DNA from: Dactylorhiza incarnata
Taxonomy: Eukaryota; Streptophyta; Magnoliopsida; Asparagales; Orchidaceae
NCBI GenBank assembly: GCA_033032865.1
Contig: JAWHQI010000019.1
Span: 12,194,001 to 12,258,000, forward strand
Direction of reading: 5' to 3'
DNA: 64,000 bases
Shown: piece after piece, positions 32,584 to 43,146 of the stretch
How positions within the stretch are numbered: the stretch's first letter is position 1
Layout: each line of letters begins with the position of its first letter
The notes under the pieces: model-generated
Seen by the model: the letters and a program-made list of their open reading frames with translations, nothing else
The model's database searches: none
Told to the model about the DNA's origin: nothing
Program-made: the position numbers and the translations under genes

Positions 32584-33598
32584 CTACTCCACTGCCTGAC
32601 TAACATTATTCTCAAGCGCTATTTCGCGACAATTGCGAGCAATGTGACATTTCCTACCACAAATATAACATACTACAGGCCCGCGGCCTGGTGCCCCAGT
32701 CATCGTTGCTCCGCTTCTTGCACCCAACTTTTGTGGGCGGAATCTCTTCCTCCCAACCTTAGCGACACCATTTATATCCCCTTGCAGGGACGGAACACTC
32801 AGCACCTTTGCTTTGACAACTTCGAACTGGCGTCTTTGTACCTTTCAAATATTTAACTCCAACGTTCGAGCCAACTCGAGCAATGCATAAAAGTCCACGG
32901 ACTCACACAAAGAGGGCTTTAGCTCATTACGTAACCCCTGATAGAAGTAGAAAACTCTCTCTGCATCAATACACATCTTCTGCATAACGGCTCAATCTCG
33001 AAAACTCCTGGAGGTAAGACTCCATGGACATATCCAATTGTCTCAGCATAAAAAATTCTTCTCGTAGCAAGAGACGAGCAGACATCAGACTGTAGGGTGC
33101 CTAAAACGCAGTTGAAAATTCTTCCAGGCTAATCTGTGCTAGGTATTGTCCAACGAAACGCCCTTTGCACTCTTCATGCCACCACAACTTCGCATCTCCA
33201 AATAGCATGAAGGTTGCAAGTATGACCAGCTCTTCCTCGGGAACCTTCAACGTAACCAAAAGGTCTTTGGTCCAAGATATCCAATCTTCGGCATCGGCAG
33301 GTGAACCAATGCCCTTGAAGAGAGGTCGGTTGAAACCTAAGAAATGTTTCAGCCACACATCCCAATCGCACAAAACGTCCCTACCATTAGCTCTGACCCC
33401 AGTCGTAGGCTTTTGCACAACAGAAATAGTATCTGGCGTCACACGAATAGGAAAGTCAACACTCTGAGTTGTTTCTGCAAATACTACCTCACTCGTCACC
33501 TCATTGAAAACCACTGGTGACAGGTCAACAACTACAAGGGTCGTTGCTCCACCGTCATCACCGATTACATAAAGTAAAGGAAGACATGCAAGCGTCAA
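32584..33598 (-). pseudogene. Gypsy gag of the large minus-strand element
   Basis: Minus-strand frame 33598-33101 shows FNRPLFKGIGSPADAEDWIS, then ILATFMLFGDAKLWWHEECK, the capsid region of plant gypsy Gag. About 400 bp further, in another frame, comes the zinc knuckle CYICGRKCHIARNC (near 32660) and a basic segment KRFRPQKLG. The stretch between (32810-33100) carries the missing capsid part with stops. No protease or reverse transcriptase follows; the next sequence to the left is the flank of the gag-only insertion. Confidence 0.75.
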
Positions 33599-34475
33599 TC
33601 CTTAGATAAAGATAAACGAAATAAGGTGTAAGCAAACAACACAACAAAAGACTTTCACATCCCGCATACATCACACCCTGAAGTGAAATCGTGATTCTTA
33701 ACCTCTCATGGTTTTCTATACACATTAAATCAAACCCTGCCACACCAAGGGATTAAAAGTCTTCATCTTAATATTCCAATACTCAAATTGAAATAATCAT
33801 AGCCATTAAATTCGCCACCACTCATGTGGGATTACTCAAAGTCAGCATATCATTCCACCTTCCATAAGGAGCTAGTCACACTATCCCAAACATCGTACCG
33901 TCCTACTGAAAACGGAGGATGATACCAACCACGTCATGTCGTGTGACGCTAGATACTAGTAGGGTGTCACTTGTAGATTGACGTTGGGATGATACCTTCA
34001 GATTAGGATGATACCTTCAGATTAGGATGATACAAACCACGCCAATCTACAATTCAAGATATAATGTTTACTCACCATTAGAGATTCACTACCAACAACG
34101 TTGTGCACCTCACACCAACTTATCCGAGTCAACCTCGAAATCTTCCAACGAATTTGCAAAGGTAAGGAACTTAGTATCAGTCTCAATCTCCAGGTTAAGC
34201 GCTAAAGATTTATCTCTTGAAGTATTTAAGCATATCACATGATCACAAGTGGTTCATCTTTATGAACAGAACACAACCCTACGCTAGTACACAAACACTA
34301 ATGTATAACGATCAACAAGCATGGGAACACACCATGCCAGATTATTTTCAATCATCTAACATCACCCGGACACTCATGGTCCCAACAAACAATCCTATGC
34401 GGACAACTCTTCTTAACCGTCTAGTTACCTTAAACCGCTCTCTATCAGGAACACCTAAATTTCCATCTTATACCA
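33599..34475. other. 5' untranslated region of the gypsy element
   Basis: Non-coding sequence between gag and the 5' LTR. It includes a short direct repeat gatgataccttcagattagg near 33990-34030. At 34464-34475 catcttatacca resembles the complement of the TGGTATCAGAGC primer site with three mismatches, consistent with the 5' LTR starting right after it. Confidence 0.5.
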
Positions 34476-36746
34476 AATAGTTGCATCCGCCTACAATGAA
34501 CGCATAACATGGGTCTGGCCAGACCCCATAATATACAACCGTCTCAAGTTGAGTATTAGTGATCTAAGAAACAAAAACCTTAACATCAAAGTACTAAGCA
34601 TAGTGGAAACTAGAATCAAAACTCAGAGTCTGTCCACAATCTATTATTAAACAAAAGAGTCCTTGGCCTTAGGGCCTTACATTTTAATGAAAAGAGTACA
34701 AGAAAACACAGCTCGCAGGCCCGTACAATAAGCAGGGTACAAGTACTAGAAAAGTAACATTTCATGAGGCTTTTCCTTTATCAAGCTAGCGAGCAATCGC
34801 CTTCGAACCAAACTCTACAACCAAAATCACATAAGCGAGAAGACATGGATCAACTACGAGTTGACCACAAACTATGTACAACACCCCTGCTCTCGGTCGT
34901 CTTAGTGGATCCCGGGCAACTGCATCACCCTGCAAGTCAGCACTTCGATGTATATAAATATTTAAGCAAGAAAAATATTAAGACAGTCACTAAAGCTGTA
35001 CAAAAATGCAACCATGTTATAATGCTAAACTGTTGTTTGGGACCTATCGCCGGCGCCAGGGGCTACCTCCCAGCGGTACCTCCCAATATCTGTACAACTT
35101 CAACAATTGCACACCAACAACTTGTCAAGACATCTTAGTAAGTTCTACAAGAGTTCTCATGTTAGTCTACAATATTTATACAATACTAACAAGTTAGACA
35201 AACAATAATCAAGCACAATTCAATATCGCCCATGGTACACACCGCACACATACAATGGGGCACGCACACCCCTACACAAAAAAGGGTTCTGATAACCCCA
35301 TTGGGAACCCTACCCATACATGCAATATCAGCACCACGGGGACTCGTCAACCAAGCATTGGGTTCCTAATCAGTTCCGCTAACGACATTGGGACCCCTAC
35401 CCGCACAAGGAATATCACCACCACGGGGACTCGTCTACCAAACATGGGAACAATCATTATCGCACTCATGATTAAAGGTAGAGTATCACATTCATAGCAC
35501 ACACGGTAGACATACGACAGGTTATGGCTGTAGACTCTCTTCCTAAACTAAGCATACAGTAGGTCATGTCTAGACACCCCTTTTCCACACCGAGTTCCTA
35601 CCCACACATCACGAGTAGTACCGGCAAACATATACTCAAATCACAAGATCAACATCTTAATACATAGATTCTTTCATGGAGATGTTTGCCCCATGGTCCT
35701 ACACTCATGACACTATGAGACACATTATCACATCGCTATCCCAACCTATCATCATCGGACTTATCAATTCCAACCTCACAACACAAGGCTATCTGGGTGC
35801 TATCGCCGGCGATAGGGCTCCCGCACGGCGGTATCTCTCAGATACACAAGAACACCAAAATCCCGCACCGCACTAATCTCTTAGGATAACATTCAAACAT
35901 TTCACGACTCTTACTTTCAACCACGACACCTGGAAGCACTCAACAAAGGTTACCTGGGAGCTATCGCCGGCGGTAGCTACCTGTACCCGAAGGATCACGA
36001 GTTCCCAGCCTTCACAAGGCTACGAAATCACATCTATTCATCCTCATTCGTCCCTAAAGCCTCCCTATTAGGCTTTCCCCCAACAACTAACGCATCAACA
36101 TCACTGAATCAGGTCACAAGTCACGATGTCAGCTTCACACAAGTGCAAGCAAGGAGAAATCACATAGAAAATACACGGAAGATAAATAAGTGCCCTAATG
36201 ACTGGGAGGAGAAGGTTGTTACCATTGGGGCGTTCATCGGAGTCATGCTCAAGAAAGTTGGGTTGATAAGAACCGCAACGACCCAAGGACTCCGGCGACA
36301 GCTCGACAACACGTCTTCTCTGTCAAGAACGGCCACTCTCCTTTCTCTCCTTCTCTTGACCTAATCTGAAGGAAAGGATGAAGAAAATGGCTTCACTTTG
36401 GGCTTCAACCCATCTAATACTCTTGGGCGCACATATCGTGGCCGTCAGGTTGGACTTGATGGAGATCTAAGACTCGAAATTGTGAGATTAAACAACGTCA
36501 GTCCGTCTGGAGCTACCGCGCCGCGGTATCTCCCAAGACGCATGAACTCTAAAAATGAACCCTACCACATGCCGAAAGGTAGGAACTACTGCGCAGCGGT
36601 ATCCCCCAAACTGCCCACGGTAACAAAATAGAGAACGAGGTCAAATGAACTAGTTTTTGAATTAAATCCTCAATGGTGGTGACTACTACCGCGGCGCGGT
36701 AGCCCCCAGGTTACCACCTTTCACTTGGAAAAATTGGGGCGTTACA
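34476..36746 (-). repeat. Right (5') LTR of the gypsy element
   Basis: About 2.27 kb ending ttggggcgttaca, followed by the GGCTC target duplication. It carries many palindromic motifs: ctatcgccggcgatagg (35802-35818), ctatcgccggcggtagc (35963-35979), ctaccgcgccgcggta (36513-36528) and ctaccgcggcgcggtag (36687-36703). It matches 21762-26175 in order, minus the nested element there. Confidence 0.8.
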
Positions 36747-37358
36747 GGCTCATCTTCTCGAGATTCAAGAAGAAACAAACAATTTTAAGAAGTTGCCAAC
36801 ATAAATTAGGGAGGGGGTGTAAGAGAGAAGGGAACTATGGTTTAGTATTTCATTTTGTACTTGAAATTTGAAAGCCGCTTGTATCGATACTATTGCCATA
36901 TATCCCTATATTAGCCTTGCTAAAGTGAGACATCTTTTGACTCGCTGTGCTGACCTGAGGATGCTTTGAGCTTGGCCTGTTGTATTAAAACTTAAGTTTA
37001 GCTCAAGAGGCATTCTGAGGCAAGCTTTTTTACTTTGATCCATTCAGGCTATTAACTCTAAACTAAGGATTGTACTATGAGCAATTTTCGCTTTCTTATT
37101 TCAAAACATGGCAATTATATCTGTCCATTGTTGTTTTTCCCAGTATTGTCTGTCACTAATCCTCTTTCCATCCTTAGTTCTTGTTTCTGCTTATAAATTT
37201 AAAATTATTTGTGGGAGGGCTCAAACGTGAAACTTTAACACTATAAACTTTTGTCATGCTTTATTTCCTGAGAATTCTCATGGTGCCTAGTGCTATGCTT
37301 GGTTTTTCACAAAATGATACAACCTCTTATTATACTTTCTCTCATTTCTTGTTTTCAG
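36747..37358 (+). other. Host intron sequence upstream of exon 37359-37439
   Basis: 612 bp of T-rich unique-looking intron sequence ending with a pyrimidine-rich acceptor ttgttttcag. No element termini or open frame were seen. Confidence 0.65.
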
Positions 37359-37439
37359 CCAAAACCTAGAATAGATTATGTATTGAAGGCTGTGGGAGGA
37401 AGTCTCACTGCTATTCCTGGACTTTCAGACATGATAGAT
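37359..37439 (+). CDS. SYT7: Exon of SYT7/CLB1-like protein: end of SMP domain
   Basis: An 81-bp phase-0 exon, 27 residues beginning PKPRIDYVLKAVGGSLTAIP and ending SDMID. It is bounded by a ttttcag acceptor and a gtgagc donor. In the family this segment directly follows the VALL(S/A)E encoded at 5708-5806. It belongs to the last strands and helix of the SMP lipid-binding domain. Conservation is high and there is no stop or frameshift, which argues for a working gene despite the 31.5-kb intron before it. Confidence 0.9.
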
Positions 37440-37542
37440 GTGAGCGTAGCTTGTTGATTTTTGTGTCCATTGTTATCATTTCCCTTTAAACCTTTCAATT
37501 TCATGTCAAAACCTAAAATTTACTGCAACTTTACCACACCAG

Positions 37543-37628
37543 GATACTGTGCAAACAATTGTTTCTGACCAGCTCGAGTGGCCTCATAGAATTGTTGTTC
37601 CGCTTGGTGGAGTGGATGTTGATATAAG
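37543..37628 (+). CDS. SYT7: Exon of SYT7/CLB1-like protein: SMP-C2 linker, ends at a GC splice donor
   Basis: An 86-bp exon after a 103-bp intron (acceptor accacaccag). It encodes DTVQTIVSDQLEWPHRIVVP then LGGVDVDI and the first two bases (ag) of a serine codon completed at 48277. The donor is ataag|gcaaga, a GC donor that fits the AG|GCAAG consensus. Reading to a GT donor instead would leave no in-frame join to the C2 exon. The segment links SMP to C2, where the family has a (V/I)PVD-S-ELELKPQG join. Confidence 0.87.
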
Positions 37629-37884
37629 GCAAGAATCATCACCTTTTATTTTTTCTAGTTAACCCAGCAATTTTGAGCTTACATGAATTTGCTAGGGTGA
37701 GTTGGTTTATTCAGATTTAACTGACATTGGCTATTTTTATTGTTAATACACCATTGGTTAGTTTGCTCTTTGATCTTAAATGCTGATGCGATTTTTTTTA
37801 GAATTATAAACCTTTTTCATTTGTTATATGTACTCGTGAGTTTGTTGTTTGAACTTAAATGGACAAACTATTTTAGTTAATTAT
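37629..37884 (+). other. Host intron sequence at the start of the 10.6-kb intron
   Basis: T-rich intron sequence between the GC donor and the LTR of the next element. No coding or element signal was seen. Confidence 0.55.
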
Positions 37885-38013
37885 TGTTAAAGGAGAAAAT
37901 GATAATTGATTATAATAGAGGAACCCTACCTTATATATATAAGTAGGGGAAAAATACAACTACTAATTCATTTCATTCTCACACCGCCCCTCAAGTTGGG
38001 CATGTTATATTTC

Positions 38014-39386
38014 TCATACTAAATTTGTTAATACAAACACAGAAAGCATTCCCCTCAGATTCTTAGTAAGAATATCAGCTAATTGTCCCTTTGAAGGAAC
38101 GAAAGAAATACAAATAATCTTCTTTTCGATATTCTCCTTGATGAAATGTCTGCCAACTTCAATATGTTTAGTGCAATCGTGTTGCATGGTGTTGTTGGCA
38201 ATACTGATTGTTGCTTTGTTGTCACAGTACAAACAGATGGGATTAGGAACCCAGATCACACATAAGGAAGCGTATCCACAATCCCTCACATATGTGATAT
38301 GCCATGTGCCATAGTTCTAAATTCAGTTTCTTCACTAGACCTTGAGACGACAAATTACTTTTTACTTCTCCAAGTAACAAAATTTCTCCCAACAAACGAG
38401 CAGTACCCAGATGTAGAACGTCTATCTTCAATGGAGCCTGCCCAATCTGCGTCTGTATAAACTTCAATCTTCAAATCTGTATTGCGTGTGAAGAGGATAT
38501 CTCTTCCTGGCGAGGTCTTCAAGTACCTTAATATTCTATGTGCAACATTCAGATGTCTAGTCTTCGGTGAGTGCATATATTGGCTAACTACCCACACAAC
38601 ATAGGCTATGTCAGGGCGAGTATGAGACAGATAGATTAACCGCCCGACAAGACGTTGGTAACCAATAACGTCTTCAATAGGATCACCATCATTTCTTCCA
38701 AGGTTGTGGTTGTCCTCCATAGGGGTATCAACAGGTCTACACCCACTCATACCAGATTGTTCCAGCAAATCGAGGATGTATTTTCTCTGGGAGATGAAAA
38801 TACCTCGTTTAGACCTAGTTACTTCAATGCCCAAAAAATACTTGAGTTTCCCTAGATCCTTTACTTCAAACTATTTTGCCAAGTTCACTTTCAAATCTTT
38901 CACTTCTTCGACATCGTCTCTGGTAATGACAATATCATAAACATAGACAATGTGAGCCGTTAACATATTGTCCCTCCGTTTTATAAACAGAGTATGGTCA
39001 GCATGAGTTTGTCTGTATCCAAGAGAGATCATAACATTGTGAAACCGACCTAACTAAGCCCTTGGAGATTGCTTCAAGCCGTAGAGAACCTTCTTTAACC
39101 TGCATACTTTCCCCTCAGAGTTGAAAGGAGAAAAACTAGGAGGGAGAGACATATATACTTCCTCTTCTAAATTCTCATGAAGGAATGCATTTTTCACATC
39201 CAATTGGGAAATACCCCAACCCTTGCACGCAACACATGATAACAAAACTCGTATAGAGTTCATTTTTGCAATAGGGGCAAAAGTGTCTGGATAATCAATA
39301 CCAAGGGTTTGAGTGTACTCCCTCGCCACGAAACTTGCTTTAAATCGTTCAACCAAGCCTTCAGAATTTTGCTTTACAGTAAACAC
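38014..39386 (-). pseudogene. Copia reverse transcriptase and RNase H (minus strand), catalytically altered
   Basis: Reverse transcriptase starts near 39386 with MFTVKQNSEGLVERFKA and passes IDYPDTFAPIAKMNSIRVLL, WGISQLDVKNAFLHENLEEE and LKKVLYGLKQSPRA. The catalytic box around 38930-38945 reads VYVYDIVI, so the first Asp of YVDD is replaced by Tyr. Then come GIEVTRSKRGIFISQRKY, LIYLSHTRPDIAYVV, and RNase H with YTDADWAGSIEDRRSTSGY, YCDNKATISIANN and the tail LADILTKNL. Frames change several times. The YVYD change alone would abolish polymerase activity. Confidence 0.85.
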
Positions 39387-39578
39387 TCACTTACTACCAA
39401 TGGTCTTCTATCCGGGTGGAAGGTGTGCTAGATCCCATGTTCAATTTTTTCTCAAGGCAGTCCTTTCCTCAATCATTGCCTCTTTCCACTTTTGATGCCC
39501 AAGAGCCTCCTGCCATGTGGATGGAATAGAGACAGACGCAAGAGAGGAGCAAAGGCTCTATGTGAAGTAGTTAGAGTG

Positions 39579-41150
39579 TCATAGGAAACATACTGAGATA
39601 GAGGATGTTGGGTGCAAGATCAGATACCTTTCCAGAGGGCAATGGGAGGTTCCAAGGAATCTGTTGACGGGGTTGGCACTGGCTGGTAGTGTGGAATGAG
39701 CCTGTGTGTTAGGAACTTTACTCCTTGTGGTGTACACCTGTAAATCTGGTGCTTTACGCGGAAGCTCCCTCTGAATGGGAGTCTCATCATGAGGCAGAGT
39801 ATGAGGAGGAATGGAGTATGGCGGAGGAATTGGTAAGGATATAGTTGGGGAGCTCACCTCTTCCGTATGTGTGGACTCCCCCTTAAGTGATGTCACATAA
39901 TAAGGGTCAGATTCACAAAACGTGATATCCGTTGTAACAAAAAACCGCCGAGTCGGGGGATGATAGCATTTATACCCCTTATGAGTGGCAGAATAGACAA
40001 TGAACACACTTAAGAGCATGGGGGTCAAGTTTAGACTGACCCGGAGAATGTATATGAGAGAAGCGGACACAACCAAAAACCTTTGGGTGGATAGAGGTTG
40101 GTGGAACCCCTAAGGTAGTGAGGGGGTCTTATGACCCAAGACAAGAGATGGCAGACGGTTAATGAGGTAGGCATCCGTCAGAACCGCATCACACCAATAG
40201 AATTTAGGGAGGTGCAAAGTGAAGAGTAAGCAGCGAGCAACCTCCAAGAGGTGGCGGTTTTCCCGATCGGCAACCCCATTCTGAGACGGGGAGTGAACAC
40301 ATGATGTTTGATGGAGGATGCCATGATCAACAAGGTATTGAGCAAAGGGAGCATTGACATACTCCCGACCATTATCACTACGAAATATTTTGATAGTAGC
40401 AGAGAATTGAGTCAATACCATTTTATGAAATTGTTGAAAAATAGAGAACACTTCATTTTTACTTTTCATCAAATAAACCCAGGTGGTTCGTGAAAAACAA
40501 TTAATAAAGGTAATAAACCTGTAACATCCAGAAATAGAAGCAATGGGACAGGACCCTCAAACATCAGTATGAACAATGTGAAAAGGAGTTGTACTAGGGA
40601 AAAACACATGATTAACAGAAATACGATGATGTTTGGCAACAACACGCACATCACAAACAAAGTTTATAAAACATGAAGAAAAAATAGGAAATAAACGTTG
40701 CATGTTCGCAACAGAGGGATGACCAAGCCAACGGTGCCAGTAAGCAGGTGGAGGTCTGCGAAGAGTGGAGAGCGTGCGGAGAGGTAGTCCCATAAGATTC
40801 GTCAAACACGTGCATGCCATTCTGCATGCTACCAGAGCCAATCACCTTGCCTGTCTTCATATCCTGAAAAACACAATGGGAAGGAAAAGGCCACAGAGCA
40901 TTGAAGAGAAGTGGTCAAATGACTAACTGAAAGAAGATTTCAGGTAAAATTCGGAACGTGAAACACAGATGATAATGTGAGAAAAGAACAATGGATGGAG
41001 CCCTTTCCAGCAATGGAGGAAGAGCCATCAGCAATGCTCACTTTATCTCTGCCTGAAAGAGGAGAATAGGAAACAAAACCTGTAGCTGAAGGGTAAAACC
41101 CAAAACTTGAAAATGTCATATGTTGATAAAAGTAATGGAGGTAGAGATGA
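39579..41150 (-). pseudogene. Copia protease and integrase (minus strand), broken
   Basis: Minus-strand fragments: protease tail VSIADGSSSIAGKGSI and SSVFHVPNF near 41000, the integrase zinc-finger region WHRWLGHPSVANMQRL near 40710, and the core TIKIFRSDNGREYVN near 40360 followed by QNGVADRENRHLLEVAR near 40260. The usual catalytic Glu in VAERKN is Asp here. The linker to reverse transcriptase (GYKCYHPPTRRFFVTTDITF) lies near 39930. Stops and frame changes are frequent. Confidence 0.8.
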
Positions 41151-41399
41151 GAAAGGATGAATATCGGTTGCGACTCGAGGTACGACGACATAAGCGCACG
41201 AAACACACGAACAATACACATGATTCCATCAGTCAATACCACAAACACGTGGAAGAAACACAATAACGGTAGATGTGGGGTCGAGTGTTTACATTTAAAC
41301 ACACAACTTGATATCCACATAGAAAGTCCATACTGGAGCACATGTCCCTATCAAAATGAGGAAATAGGGAAGATGCAAAGAGCAACACATATACATAAG
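41151..41399. other. Unassigned non-coding flank, last 76 bp duplicated downstream
   Basis: No open frame or recognised motif. The last 76 bases (41324-41399) recur with one mismatch at 43071-43146, on the far side of the element inserted at 41400. Confidence 0.6.
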
Positions 41400-41821
41400 T
41401 GTTGGAATTATCGAGTCAATGTCGGTCTTGTAGTGTCTTTATGTATTTGGGGTTTAGTCCCACACCGCCTAACGGTGTTTTATGTCATGTAGTAAGTCCT
41501 TTATAATGCCCCCTTGTGGGATGAATAAATCAAGCATTTCTATTTTTCCTCTTTCAACATGGTATCAGAGCCAAAGATCTGAAACCCTAAAACTTTTTTT
41601 TTCTTCCTCTTTCCCGTGAGCTGCCTCTCCGCCTCTCGATCCTATCGGCCGACTCCTCTTCTAGGGCTCCGGTTAAGTCATCTCCTCCCGCTCTCGTCGA
41701 CGTGATCGATTTATGTATCCGTCGATGGGAGCGGTTCTGTTCCGCTAGTCGAAGCCCGTCGTGCTTGAGAACCAGAGCAGAGTTGTTGATCCTGTCGGCC
41801 ATCGTTTCCGCTGGAGCTTCT

Positions 41822-41975
41822 CCCGTCGCTTCTTCTCCCGCATTCCTGGCGGCCATCGTTGCTCCCGTCGCTTCTTCTCCCGTCGATCCTGGCGGCCATC
41901 GTTGCTCCCGTCGCTTCTTCTCCCGCATTCCTGGCGGCCATCGTTGCTCCCGTCGCTTCTTCTCCCGTCGCTGCT
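41822..41975 (+). repeat. Tandem repeat in the short LTR element
   Basis: About three and a half copies of a 42-45-bp unit containing tcccgtcgcttcttctcccg and tcctggcggccatcgttgct. Copies differ by cattc versus tcgat in one position. Confidence 0.85.
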
Positions 41976-42535
41976 CCCGTTTCCAGGAGGGACCTGCTGC
42001 TGCTCTCTTTCCTGGATCCCGCCGACTGTGCCCGCTGCGGCTTCTTGTTCTGCCGCTGCCGCTGCTATGATCTGCGGCTGCACAAACAGATCTTCTACTG
42101 TGTTTCCTCCCGCAGCTGCTGTGCCGGAGCTGGCTCGCCATCACTCGTTGTTGCTGATCTCGTCGAGCTTCTCTTTCGCTGATCTGTTTGTGCTTGCCTC
42201 CTGTTGATTCCAGCGGCCGCATCCCCTTCTTGGGTGCTGATCTCTCTTTGATGATGCATCTCTGTGGTAGTTTAAGTTGTCTTTTTGTGTCTTTCATTGT
42301 CCGTTGTTCGTATTTACTTTGTTTGGTCTAGTTTACGCCTATATGCACGTGTTCTCCACGTGAGGGGGAGTGTTGGGATGAAGGCGACTCGGATGATCTT
42401 TCCCGACTTTTTCGCTTTCGTTCCACACGGCCTCTAGACTTGTTGTATGTGTGTTTGTGTCTTCCCAGTTTGTCTTTCGATTGGTCATGTGTTGGGGAGC
42501 GATTATGTTGGTGTTCTTGTCTCATCGAGTTGTGT

Positions 42536-42780
42536 CGTGTGGGACCGTGTCGTGTGGGACTGTGTCGTGTGGGACCGCCCTTCTTGCGGATTATCCCCGA
42601 CAGATTATCCCCGATGGATTATCCCCGATGGATTATCCCCGATCACTCGTTTGATGATTTGCTCCACATCTTTCGTTCTCTTCGCATGTTGTGTGTGTAT
42701 GTGATGTTGGTTGACCGCTTTTCCAGCGAGTCCGCGTCGTGTGTGGGTCCCGCGTCGTGTGTGGGTCAGTGTCGTGTATG
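42536..42780 (+). repeat. Three minisatellites in the short LTR element
   Basis: Three different short tandem arrays in succession: gtgtcgtgtgggacc-like (42532-42578, three copies), gattatccccgatg-like (42588-42645, four copies) and cgtcgtgtgtgggtcc-like (42735-42777, three copies). A poly-C run of about 16 bases follows at 42890-42905. Confidence 0.8.
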
Positions 42781-43070
42781 GCTATGTCCCCGACTTGATT
42801 CCCCGGTTTGGAATTCCCCGGCGGCTCGTCTAATGTTTGTCCCGCATTATCTACCTCCATTGCCGTTATTTTTTGTGTCCAAGTTGAAGGGTCCCCCCCC
42901 CCCCCTTCAGCTTGAGGGGGAGTGTTGGAATTATCGAGTCAATGTCGGTCTTGTAGTGTCTTTATGTATTTGGGGTTTAGTCCCACACCGCCTAACGGTG
43001 TTTTATGTCATGTTGTAAGTCCTATATAATGCCCCCTTGTGGGATGAATAAACCAAGCATTTCATGTTGT

Positions 43071-43146
43071 AAGTCCATACCGGAGCACATGTCCCTATCA
43101 AAATGAGGAAATAGGGAAGATGCAAAGAGCAACACATATACATAAG
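43071..43146 (+). repeat. 76-bp copy of the sequence flanking the 5' LTR
   Basis: aagtccataccggagcac... to atacataag repeats 41324-41399 with one mismatch. It starts right after a second copy of catgttgtaagtcc (43063-43076), which also occurs inside the 3' LTR at 43009-43022. The final ataag (43142-43146) equals the 5 bases left of the element (41395-41399). Confidence 0.9.

Larger units (their letters stand above)
21762..36746 (-). mobile_element. Minus-strand Ty3/gypsy element with three nested insertions
   Basis: The outer ends are TGTAACACCCTCC at 21762 and ggggcgttaca at 36746, flanked by the target duplication GGCTC (21757-21761 and 36747-36751). The two LTRs (left: 21762-22872 plus 25032-26175; right: about 34476-36746) align from cataacatgggtctgg/agtatgagtctgg onward, through cttaacatcaaagtactaag. 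A minus-strand gag with zinc knuckle lies at 32584-33598. No reverse transcriptase or integrase was found, so the internal region is largely deleted or was never autonomous. Removing the three nested elements leaves roughly 7.5 kb. Confidence 0.8.
37885..41150 (-). mobile_element. Minus-strand Ty1/copia element, 5'-truncated
   Basis: A 99-bp LTR (37885-37983, tgttaaaggaga to ttctcaca) with a TATA-like accttatatatataag. Next to it is the complement of a polypurine tract (ccgcccctcaagttggg, 37984-38000), then a minus-strand polyprotein read from right to left: protease, integrase, reverse transcriptase, RNase H. The gag and the 5' LTR are missing; similarity fades near 41150. It is old, with many stops. 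Confidence 0.8.
41400..43063 (+). mobile_element. Short non-autonomous LTR element (copia-type primer site, no gag seen)
   Basis: 5' LTR 41400-41559 (160 bp, TGTTGGAATTATCG to CTTTCAACA), directly followed by TGGTATCAGAGCC (41560-41572). A polypurine tract cttgagggggag lies at 42911-42922. The 3' LTR is 42923-43063, which lacks the last 20 bases or so of the 5' copy. The internal 1.34 kb is pyrimidine-rich, with tandem repeats and no recognised gag or pol frame. It resembles large relatives of TRIM/LARD elements. A second purine tract-TG junction at 42361-42371 (gtgagggggag|tgttggg) suggests the internal region is itself composite. Confidence 0.8.

Noticed and set aside
41587..42297. Arg/Glu-rich minus-strand frame of 236 codons
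   Set aside because: It reads the antisense of pyrimidine-rich tandem repeats in a short LTR element; the repeated peptides follow the DNA repeat.
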